Source: Oceanicaulis sp. | GTDB taxonomy: Bacteria; Pseudomonadota; Alphaproteobacteria; Caulobacterales; Maricaulaceae | Assembly: GCA_007571185.1 (NCBI GenBank) | Contig: RKRX01000072.1 | Span: 1 to 6,666, forward strand | Length of the DNA stretch: 6,666 nt | Direction: 5' to 3' | Shown: piece after piece, positions 1 through 5,966 of the stretch | Layout of the letters: every line of letters starts with the position of its first letter | Numbering within the stretch: the first letter of the stretch is position 1 | Notes under the pieces: model-generated | Seen by the model: the letters and a program-made list of their open reading frames with translations, nothing else | What the model was told of the DNA's origin: nothing | Database searches by the model: none | Translations under genes and position numbers: made by a program

Positions 1-732
1 AAGATGAGCAGATCGTCGCTCAGCATCCTGCGCCACACCCAATCCTAAAAAGCCCATGGCGCGTTCCCCGCCCAACCCATCGGGGCGGAGTTCGCGATCA
101 GGTGTTGCGGTGAGCGAGACAATCCTCCCGCCGCGCAAAACCTCAAAGACAATCGGTTGCCCCGCACGGGTCAGCACATACTGGCGTATATCAGTGAACC
201 CGTCCACGATCGCACCATTCATGCGAAGAACCACATCGCCTGCGGTAAAACCACCGGATTCAGCGGCAGATCCTTCCGTCACAGCGCCAATGCGCGGTTC
301 GATCTGAACTTCACCCCGCATGGCGCCAAGCGCTGCGAACAAGACAACAGCCAGGGCGAAATTAGCCAGCGGGCCAGCCGCCACGATAAATGCGCGCTGC
401 CAGACCGGTTTGAAATGGAGGACTGTCCCGGGATCGGGATGCGTCTTTCGCAACTCTTCCAGCGCCTCATAATCGGGTGCAGAAGCAGCGTTGACGTCAC
501 CGCGAAATTGAACAAATCCGCCTAGCGGCAAAGCGCTGAGCTTCCAGACGGTGCCGTTTCTGTCGGTGCAAGCAAAAACCCGGGGACCGAACCCCAACGA
601 GAATGCTTCAGCATGCACGCCACAGGCGCGACCGGCCCAGTAGTGGCCCAACTCGTGGATCACCACCACAAAGCTTACCACCGCTATGAACGCAACAAGA
701 GTCAAAGCGCCGGAGCCAAGCCAATCAAACAT
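1..732 (-). CDS. rseP: RIP metalloprotease RseP/MmpA (site-2 protease), 5' part, runs off the window
   Basis: RseP-type proteins are inner-membrane zinc proteases (family M50) that cut transmembrane substrates. In E. coli the substrate is the anti-sigma factor RseA; in Caulobacter the homologue MmpA cuts PodJ. The frame is open from the ATG at 732 to position 1, giving 244 residues with no stop. The first membrane segment (about 8-26) leads into the zinc-binding catalytic motif HELGH (26-30). The conserved LSALPLGGFVQFRGD (66-80) matches the membrane-associated beta region. FKPVWQRAFIVAAGPLANFALA (107-128) begins the second membrane segment. A PDZ-like domain follows from about 145 to 215 (GAVTEGSAAESGGFTAGDVVLRMNG). 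The later zinc-ligand Asp motif and the last membrane segments lie outside. AAGGA sits about 7 nt before the start, 30 nt after dxr. In related genomes bamA usually comes next; that cannot be seen here. Confidence 0.96.
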   Translation of the reverse strand, partial: MFDWLGSGALTLVAFIAVVSFVVVIHELGHYWAGRACGVHAEAFSLGFGPRVFACTDRNGTVWKLSALPLGGFVQFRGDVNAASAPDYEALEELRKTHPDPGTVLHFKPVWQRAFIVAAGPLANFALAVVLFAALGAMRGEVQIEPRIGAVTEGSAAESGGFTAGDVVLRMNGAIVDGFTDIRQYVLTRAGQPIVFEVLRGGRIVSLTATPDRELRPDGLGGERAMGFLGLGVAQDAERRSAHL

Positions 733-762
733 GTCAGATCCTTCACTAACCGAGCATTTTCT

Positions 763-1944
763 TCAGTGTGCGCGCTCGGCGATAATATGTCGAGCCAACC
801 GGCGACCTTCCCCGTCAACCTCGAGCACAGCATCAAAATCCGCAGGCTGCTCCACAGCAATCCCCGTCACAATACCCCGCTCAAGAGATTCCGCCACACA
901 GGTTGTTATGTCAAGAAAGCCGATCTGTCCATTCAGAAAGGCTTCAACCGCCACCTCGTTGGCAGCGTTGAAAATCGCTGGCGCTCCCTTGCCTGCTTCA
1001 AAAGCGGCGCGCGCCAGATCCAGCGCGGGAAAGCGTACCGGATCAGGAGCTTCGAAAGTAAGTTTGCCAAGTTTTGTAAGATCCAACCGTTCTACAGGCG
1101 TGTCAATCCGGTCCGGCCAGGCCAGAACGTGAGCAATCGGAGTGCGCATGTCGGGAGCGCCCAACTGAGCCAAAAGTCCGCCGTCAGTGTATTCTACAAG
1201 CCCATGTACGACAGATTCAGGGTGCACCAGAATATCGACATCGGACTGGGGCAATGCAAACAGATGGCAGGCCTCAATGATTTCGAGCCCTTTATTCATC
1301 ATGGTCGCTCTGTCCACAGAGATTTTTGCCCCCATACTCCAGACGGGATGCGCTACCGCTTGAGCCACACTATCCTGCCCCATAACCTCAAGGCTCGCGG
1401 TACGCAGTGAGCCGCCTGAAGCCGTCAGGATAATGCGGCGGATCCTCGCGCGCTGGCTGTCATCAAAAGTCTGAAAAATTGCATTGTGCTCGGAATCTAC
1501 GGGCAGCAACTGCGTTCCAGACTCTTGAGCGGCTTGGATGAGGAGTTCACCAGCGCATACCAGGGCTTCCTTGTTGGCGAAAGCCACTGTCGCGCCTCGA
1601 CGCACAGCCTCCACGGTGGGCAATAGACCCGCAACGCCGACAATAGCGGCCATCACCCAGTCTGCATTCATCCGCGCAGCTTCCAGCACGGCCTCAGGTC
1701 CAGCCCCGCACGCTACGTCCCGACCCTCGAGTGCAGCTTTGAGCGCCACACCCGCTCCAGGGTCTGCAACCGCACAAAACCGCGCACCGGTCTGCACCGC
1801 CAACTGCGCCAAACCTTCGACGTTGGAGTTGGCGGTCAAGGCTATAACCTCAAAAGCACCCCCGGGCGCTCGCATGACCAGATCCAAGGTGGCGCGCCCC
1901 ACTGAGCCTGTCGCCCCCAGCACTGTGACTTTGCGTGCGCTCAT
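763..1944 (-). CDS. dxr: 1-deoxy-D-xylulose 5-phosphate reductoisomerase
   Basis: Dxr rearranges and reduces 1-deoxy-D-xylulose 5-phosphate to 2-C-methyl-D-erythritol 4-phosphate with NADPH and a divalent metal. It is the first committed step of the MEP isoprenoid pathway, in the cytoplasm. The 393-residue product matches the family length (E. coli 398). The NADPH-binding loop GATGSVG is at 10-16, FANKEALVCAGELL at 122-135, and metal ligands D150, S151 (substrate) and E152 in LPVDSEHNAIFQ. The substrate site continues with ASGGSLR (175-181), the flexible loop HPVWSMG (199-205), and the NKGLEIIEA block with N217, K218 and E221. The C-terminal domain follows, including NAANEVAVEAFL (327-338). 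The start at 1944 is fixed by the ATGA overlap with the cdsA stop and by GGAGGAGG just upstream. rseP starts 30 nt after the TGA stop. The product pathway feeds the UppS reaction encoded upstream. Confidence 0.98.
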   Translation of the reverse strand: MSARKVTVLGATGSVGRATLDLVMRAPGGAFEVIALTANSNVEGLAQLAVQTGARFCAVADPGAGVALKAALEGRDVACGAGPEAVLEAARMNADWVMAAIVGVAGLLPTVEAVRRGATVAFANKEALVCAGELLIQAAQESGTQLLPVDSEHNAIFQTFDDSQRARIRRIILTASGGSLRTASLEVMGQDSVAQAVAHPVWSMGAKISVDRATMMNKGLEIIEACHLFALPQSDVDILVHPESVVHGLVEYTDGGLLAQLGAPDMRTPIAHVLAWPDRIDTPVERLDLTKLGKLTFEAPDPVRFPALDLARAAFEAGKGAPAIFNAANEVAVEAFLNGQIGFLDITTCVAESLERGIVTGIAVEQPADFDAVLEVDGEGRRLARHIIAERAH

Positions 1945-2798
1945 GCGCCTCCTCCGGGCCATCCGCCAGGGCCTGCCACCGCCCAGACACCTGCAAACAC
2001 TGACGCCAGCATCAGGGCATCCACCCGATCCAGAACACCACCGTGGCCAGGAATAACTGTTCCCGCATCCTTCACACCGAATCGGCGCTTGGCTAGTGAC
2101 ATAAGCAGATCACCTCCAACCGCAGCACAAGCGGTGGGAGCAGCTAGCAAGGCGCCATGCATCGCATCCCACCCGGTGCAAAGCGCGAGACTCGCTCCAG
2201 CAATAGTCCCAAAGACAAGCCCAGCCAGAAGACCTGCCCAGGTTTTGTTGGGACTGGCGATTGGCAAAAGTTTCCAGCCCCCCACCCATGAACCAACGAG
2301 ATAAGCAAAGGTATCGGCTGTCCAGACTACAGCGAGCAGAAACAACAGGCCTGTCACCCCGATCCCGTTCCCGACGCGCAGAGCGATCACAATGGCAGCG
2401 GAACCCGCCACATAAGCCACACCCCCCAATGCTTCCCAGGCCCGGCCCCGCGATCGTCGATCAAGATAAGCCGTGATGGCCCCTCCGATCAACCAAACAC
2501 CGGCTCGGATGAAATCATGTTGGGCAGAAAACAACACTGCACCCACCGCCGTGCCGACGGCAATGGCGAAAGCGCGTAACGGTGCGCCCTTGTCAGACAT
2601 GCGCACCCACTCCCACGCCATGGCAGCGGCGAACGTTGCGACGAAAATTGCAAACCACGCGCCTCCCCAGATCACCAGCACCAGAGACAGAGGAGCCAGG
2701 ACCACAGCTGAGACCACTCGTTTGCCGAACATGGGATCGCCGCGTCTGACATCCGCAATGGAGCTCAGATCAGCTCCGGGCGCATCCCCTTCAGCCAT
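1941..2798 (-). CDS. cdsA: Phosphatidate cytidylyltransferase (CDP-diacylglycerol synthase)
   Basis: CdsA converts phosphatidic acid and CTP to CDP-diacylglycerol, the precursor of the major phospholipids, in the inner membrane. From the chosen ATG the product has 285 residues and about eight predicted hydrophobic segments starting near residue 29. Diagnostic blocks are WTADTFAYLVGS (159-170, with a conserved Asp), SPNKTWAG (182-189), and the family signature from S234 to D260, containing AKRRFGVKDAG, IPGHGG and LDRVD. The reading frame stays open upstream to 2954 inside uppS, but that part is out-of-frame uppS sequence. The ATG at 2798 gives an 8-nt overlap with the uppS end and no clear Shine-Dalgarno site, as expected for a coupled gene. 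An ATG at 2732 (263 residues, just before FGKRVVSAVVLAP) is the alternative. The stop overlaps the dxr start as ATGA. The last residues, GPGGWPGGGA, are a Gly-rich tail. Confidence 0.93.
   Translation of the reverse strand: MAEGDAPGADLSSIADVRRGDPMFGKRVVSAVVLAPLSLVLVIWGGAWFAIFVATFAAAMAWEWVRMSDKGAPLRAFAIAVGTAVGAVLFSAQHDFIRAGVWLIGGAITAYLDRRSRGRAWEALGGVAYVAGSAAIVIALRVGNGIGVTGLLFLLAVVWTADTFAYLVGSWVGGWKLLPIASPNKTWAGLLAGLVFGTIAGASLALCTGWDAMHGALLAAPTACAAVGGDLLMSLAKRRFGVKDAGTVIPGHGGVLDRVDALMLASVFAGVWAVAGPGGWPGGGA
1948..1955 (-). promoter_or_regulatory. Strong ribosome binding site of dxr (GGAGGAGG)
   Basis: GGAGGAGG lies within the last codons of cdsA and ends 3 nt before the ATG at 1944; the first GGAGG core is 6 nt from it. 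It decides the dxr start: the other in-frame ATG, at 1962, lies upstream of this site and would translate through it as an Arg run. Confidence 0.8.
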
Positions 2799-3510
2799 GA
2801 TGCACACCGCCATACCGACGATCCCGACAGGCATAAGCCTCAAGCGCGGCACGGAACTGGGCTTCCCCAAAATCAGGCCAAAGCACGTTGGTGAAATAGA
2901 ACTCTGCATAGGCGGACTGCCAGAGCAGAAAGTTCGACACCCGGTATTCGCCACTGGTGCGGATCACCAGATCAGGATCGGGTTGCCCTGCGGTGTCGAG
3001 ATACTGTTCGAACTGATCCTCGGTGAATGTGACCGTCCCCTCGCCGAGCTCCTGAAACATGCGCCGGGCGGCGCGCACCAACTCGTTGCGTGCACCGTAA
3101 TTGAAGGCGATATTGAGGAAAAATCGGTTGTTATCGACGGTACGCGATTCAGTGGTTTCAATCAGGGAGAGTACTTCATTACTCAGTCCTTCCCGACACC
3201 CGAGTATACGCACCCGCACGCCTTCTTCATGGAGCTTGTCCAGATCTGCGGCTACAAACCGGCGCAATAGTTCAAACAGAGCGTCCACCTCCGCAGTCGG
3301 ACGGTTCCAGTTCTCGGTAGAGAAACTGAACAACGTCAAATAACGTACGCCCAGATTGCTCGCCGCACGTGCAACATTTCGCACAGCTTCAACACCCTTG
3401 CGGTGACCGAAGGCGCGCGAACGTCCCCGCGCCGCCGCCCAACGACCATTGCCATCCATGATGATGGCTACGTGCCGGGGTATGTTGGCGGGAAGGTTGG
3501 CATGACTCAT
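2791..3510 (-). CDS. uppS: Undecaprenyl diphosphate synthase (cis-prenyltransferase)
   Basis: UppS adds isopentenyl diphosphate units in cis to farnesyl diphosphate, giving C55 undecaprenyl diphosphate, the carrier lipid for peptidoglycan and surface glycans. It acts at the cytoplasmic face of the inner membrane. The 239-residue product shows all family blocks in order: IIMDGNGRWA (16-25, with the catalytic, Mg-binding D19), GHRKG (35-39), FSFSTENWNRP (61-71), FNYGARNEL (136-144), and DPDLVIRTSGEYRVSNFLLW (178-197) with R184, R190 and S192 for IPP diphosphate binding, then E203. E. coli has H where this protein has Y189. The ATG at 3510 has AGGAG about 7 nt upstream, 40 nt after the frr stop. 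The 3' end overlaps cdsA by 8 nt, which suggests translational coupling. It draws on isoprenoid units supplied through the pathway of the nearby dxr. Confidence 0.97.
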   Translation of the reverse strand: MSHANLPANIPRHVAIIMDGNGRWAAARGRSRAFGHRKGVEAVRNVARAASNLGVRYLTLFSFSTENWNRPTAEVDALFELLRRFVAADLDKLHEEGVRVRILGCREGLSNEVLSLIETTESRTVDNNRFFLNIAFNYGARNELVRAARRMFQELGEGTVTFTEDQFEQYLDTAGQPDPDLVIRTSGEYRVSNFLLWQSAYAEFYFTNVLWPDFGEAQFRAALEAYACRDRRYGGVHHG

Positions 3511-3550
3511 CGGACACTCCTGCAGGACAGGATCAGCTTGAACCGATCGG

Positions 3551-4108
3551 TCAGACTTGCGTGATTTCTTTTTGCTTGATCTTCAGGAGATCATCAATGG
3601 CCACGATACTGGCATCGGTGGATTGTTGAACCTGATCAGCCTTTTTTTTGTGCTCGTCCTTGCCGATCACGCTGTCTTTCTCGTCCTTCTTGAGTTGGTC
3701 CATGCCATCACGGCGCACATTACGCACGGCGATACGGGCGTTCTCGGCGTAGGAGCCAGCGGTCCTGGCCAACTCGTTGCGGCGTTCCTCACTCAATGGC
3801 GGGATCGGAATGCGGATGGTTTCACCTTCCGATACAGGGTTCAGACCCAACGAGGAATTACGGATCGCCTTTTCCACAGCTCCGGTCAGGGTCTTGTCCC
3901 AAACGGTGATGGTCAGCATCCGTGGTTCTGGAACAGACACATTGCTCACCTGGTTGATCGGGGTGAGCACGCCGTACGCCTCAATCTTGATCGGATCCAA
4001 CAAGGAGGCGCTCGCTCGACCCGTACGCAGGCCGCCAAACTCCTTCTTCAGAGACTCAATCGCCCCCTTCATGCGGCGTTCAATGTCTTTGATATTGAAA
4101 CCGGACAT
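3551..4108 (-). CDS. frr: Ribosome recycling factor
   Basis: RRF works with EF-G and IF3 to split the post-termination ribosome and free it for another round. The 185-residue product has the same length as E. coli RRF and aligns without a net gap. Domain I helix 1 contains [21 protein letters not shown] (20-40). The domain II beta region includes the [23 protein letters not shown] stretch (45-67) and [23 protein letters not shown] (88-110). The conserved [18 protein letters not shown] (124-141) holds the key arginines R129, R132 and R133, with the same numbering as E. coli. The C-terminal helix ends in [14 protein letters not shown] lies 9 nt before the ATG at 4108. pyrH ends 28 nt upstream, so the pair is probably co-transcribed. 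An A8 run coding for Lys154-156 is noted in the findings. Stop is TGA. Confidence 0.98.
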   Translation of the reverse strand: MSGFNIKDIERRMKGAIESLKKEFGGLRTGRASASLLDPIKIEAYGVLTPINQVSNVSVPEPRMLTITVWDKTLTGAVEKAIRNSSLGLNPVSEGETIRIPIPPLSEERRNELARTAGSYAENARIAVRNVRRDGMDQLKKDEKDSVIGKDEHKKKADQVQQSTDASIVAIDDLLKIKQKEITQV

Positions 4109-4136
4109 GTTCGATTTCTCCCGTGTTGGACAATGC

Positions 4137-4907
4137 TCAGGATTTCACGTCGCCGACAACCGTACAGGCGCCTTCACCATCAAGAACCAGGGCCAGGCCG
4201 CCCTGTTCTCGAATGTTGAACACTACGATAGGAATTTGGTTGTCGCGCATCAATGTGACCGCCGATGCATCCATAACTTTGAGATCGCGCGCGAGAACAT
4301 CGATATAGTCCAAGCAGGCAGACCGTTTGGCATGCGGATTCTTGTGAGGATCATCATCATAGATACCGTCCACACTAGTGCCTTTGAACAAGGCGTCGCA
4401 ACCCATCTCGGCCGCACGCAGCGCTGCGGCTGTGTCTGTGGTGAAAAACGGATTGCCCGTACCTGCAGCGAAGATCACTACACGTCCGCGCTCCATATGT
4501 CGCATCGCGCGACGGCGAATATAGGGTTCACAGACCGTAGCCATGGGAATAGCAGACTGAACGCGAGTAGGAATACCAACGCGCTCCAGCGTCGTCTGCA
4601 TGGCCAAGGCATTCATCACGGTAGCCAGCATGCCCATATAGTCAGCAGCGGCGCGTTCCATGCCCTTGGCGGCAGAGGACAGACCCCGGAAAATATTTCC
4701 ACCGCCAATGACCAAGCATAGCTCATAGCCGACCTCGACCGCCTCGCCCACTTCCCGGGCGATGCGATCGACGGTGTTCATGTCGATCCCGTAAGGTTGC
4801 TCTCCCATAAGAACTTCGCCAGAGACTTTCAAAAGTACGCGTTTGTAAGGCCCCTTAGGCGTCTTGAGCGATCGGTCTTCAGCTTCATTCACGGCACAAC
4901 CCCGCAC
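4137..4907 (-). CDS. pyrH: UMP kinase (uridylate kinase), GTG start
   Basis: PyrH phosphorylates UMP to UDP with ATP in pyrimidine nucleotide synthesis. It is a cytoplasmic amino-acid-kinase-fold enzyme, normally a hexamer allosterically tuned by GTP and UTP. The product has 256 residues. The core starts at [15 protein letters not shown] (21-35), followed by the glycine-rich GGGNIFRG (68-75), [18 protein letters not shown] (127-144), [18 protein letters not shown] (148-165, UMP and phosphate binding), [17 protein letters not shown] (175-191), and [19 protein letters not shown] (212-230). The first ~20 residues are a variable leader. I chose the GTG at 4907 because AGGA lies 9 nt upstream; a second in-frame GTG at 4892 would give 251 residues. 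The gap to tsf is 84 nt and the gap to frr 28 nt. Stop is TGA. Confidence 0.96.
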   Translation of the reverse strand: MRGCAVNEAEDRSLKTPKGPYKRVLLKVSGEVLMGEQPYGIDMNTVDRIAREVGEAVEVGYELCLVIGGGNIFRGLSSAAKGMERAAADYMGMLATVMNALAMQTTLERVGIPTRVQSAIPMATVCEPYIRRRAMRHMERGRVVIFAAGTGNPFFTTDTAAALRAAEMGCDALFKGTSVDGIYDDDPHKNPHAKRSACLDYIDVLARDLKVMDASAVTLMRDNQIPIVVFNIREQGGLALVLDGEGACTVVGDVKS

Positions 4908-4916
4908 CAGTGTGTT

Positions 4917-4920
4917 TCCT
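4917..4920 (-). promoter_or_regulatory. Probable ribosome binding site of pyrH (AGGA)
   Basis: AGGA stands 9 nt before the GTG at 4907 and favours that start over a second in-frame GTG at 4892. A purine-rich GGGAGGGG lies about 10 nt further upstream, too far for ideal pairing with the same start. The site is weak, so the exact start remains somewhat open. Confidence 0.5.
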
Positions 4921-4935
4921 ACACCCCTCCCGAGG

Positions 4936-5001
4936 TAAGGCTTAGAAAGCGCCTAGCCCTGAGCGAGACGCTCCTGCTCGGGCCGAATTTACTAAGCCTT
5001 A
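4936..5001 (-). other. Inverted repeat and nested hairpins at the tsf end and tsf-pyrH gap
   Basis: Two 10-nt arms, 5001-4992 (TAAGGCTTAG in the mRNA, containing the tsf TAG stop) and 4945-4936 (CTAAGCCTTA), are perfectly complementary. Between them GCCCGAGC (4983-4976) can pair with GCTC-A-GGGC (4964-4956), giving 8 bp with one bulged A and an 11-nt loop. Alternative hairpins exist: GAGCG-TCT-CGCTC (4973-4961) competes with the inner stem, and 4958-4953 with 4945-4939 (6 bp, one bulge) competes with the outer stem. No U-run follows any of these, so this is not a standard intrinsic terminator. It could be an RNA processing site, an attenuation-like structure, a DNA-binding palindrome or chance. 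The seen part is the pairing; any role is inference. Confidence 0.45.
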
Positions 5002-5933
5002 GCGACAGCCGCCACTTCCGCGGCCAACTCTTCTTCTTTCTTTTCGACCCCTTCGCCCAGCACCATGCGGACAAAACCCGTCAGCTCAACAGGGGCGCCA
5101 ACTTCTGTTTCGGTCGCCTTGATGGCCTCTGCAACCGACTTGTCGGGATCAAACACGAAAGCCTGCTTGAGCAACACGATCTCTTCAAAGAATTTGCGCA
5201 GACGACCCTCAACCATTTTCTCGATGATCTGTTCGGGTTTACCCAGTTCACGAGCCTGACTGGCAAGCACATCACGCTCCTTCTCAACCACAGCCCTATC
5301 AAGACCGGCTTCGGACAACGCAAGCGCCGGAGCGGGAGAACCGGCCGCTACATGCATGGCGAGCTTGCGACCGAGTTCGGTCAGAACCGCCTTGTCACCT
5401 TCAGATTTCAGCGCCACCAATACGCCAATCTTGCCCATGCCCTCGCCAGCGGCGTTATGCACGTAAACGGCCACAACACCGGGATCCACAGCCAAAGTAG
5501 CGAAACGGCGCACGGACATGTTTTCGCCAATCTGCGCAATCAGATCGGTCAGGGTATTGCTCACGGAACAACCAGCAGAGGTTTGAGCGGCTTTCAACGC
5601 TTCGATGTTGATCGCATCAATGGAAAGGGTAGCGATTTCAGCCACAGTACTCTGAAACAGCGCATTGCGGGCCACGAAATCGGTCTCAGCGTTTACTTCG
5701 ACCGCAGCCGCCGCCATGCCGTCACCCCGCGTTTCAACCCTTACAGCCACTAAACCTTCAGCGGCAACGCGGTCAGCCTTTTTGGCGGCTTTGGACAAAC
5801 CTTTCTTGCGCAACCAATCGAGTGCGACATCCATATCGCCTTCGGTTTCCACAAGCGCCTTCTTGGCATCCATCATGCCTGCGCCGGATTTGTCTCGAAG
5901 GGCTTTGACGAGAGCGGCGTTGATCTGAACCAT
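4992..5933 (-). CDS. tsf: Translation elongation factor Ts
   Basis: EF-Ts is the cytoplasmic guanine-nucleotide exchange factor that releases GDP from EF-Tu so that it can reload GTP and aminoacyl-tRNA. The 313-residue product opens with the UBA-like N-terminal domain (about 1-55) containing LRDKSGAGMMDAKKAL (12-27) and the MDVALDWLRKKGLSKAAKK block (34-52). The EF-Tu-contacting signature TDFVARN lies at 84-90, equivalent to the E. coli TDFVAKD site. The core domain and its helical hairpin follow, ending in a Lys/Glu/Ala-rich tail. E. coli EF-Ts is 283 residues; slightly over 300 is usual in alphaproteobacteria. The ATG at 5933 is well supported: AAGGAG sits 8 nt upstream, 33 nt after the rpsB stop, the standard rpsB-tsf pairing. 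Stop is TAG, and the last codons form one arm of an inverted repeat. Confidence 0.98.
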   Translation of the reverse strand: MVQINAALVKALRDKSGAGMMDAKKALVETEGDMDVALDWLRKKGLSKAAKKADRVAAEGLVAVRVETRGDGMAAAAVEVNAETDFVARNALFQSTVAEIATLSIDAINIEALKAAQTSAGCSVSNTLTDLIAQIGENMSVRRFATLAVDPGVVAVYVHNAAGEGMGKIGVLVALKSEGDKAVLTELGRKLAMHVAAGSPAPALALSEAGLDRAVVEKERDVLASQARELGKPEQIIEKMVEGRLRKFFEEIVLLKQAFVFDPDKSVAEAIKATETEVGAPVELTGFVRMVLGEGVEKKEEELAAEVAAVAKA

Positions 5934-5966
5934 GGGGAGGTCTCCTTGGATCGCGTATGAGACGCG

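Noticed and set aside
613..1410. A 265-codon plus-strand open frame opposite rseP and dxr.
   Set aside because: It is antisense to conserved coding sequence and its product has no recognisable domain.
1941..2954. A 337-residue cdsA starting at 2954.
   Set aside because: Its first ~52 residues are uppS 3' sequence read in another frame and lack CdsA features; the homologous part starts near the ATG at 2732-2798.
2473..3270. A 265-codon plus-strand open frame opposite cdsA and uppS.
   Set aside because: It is antisense to two genes with full motif support; no independent evidence of coding.
3777..4721. A 314-codon plus-strand open frame opposite frr and pyrH.
   Set aside because: It spans two well-identified minus-strand genes and their gap, and has low-complexity shadow-like composition with no family motif.
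4936..5001. An intrinsic transcription terminator after tsf.
   Set aside because: Stem-loops can form, but none is followed by a U-run on the transcribed strand; the sequence after the 3' arm is CCTCGGGAGGGG.
4797..5753. A 318-codon plus-strand open frame opposite tsf and the tsf-pyrH gap.
   Set aside because: It lies antisense to a firmly identified gene and its translation shows no recognisable motif; long shadow frames are common opposite codon-biased genes.
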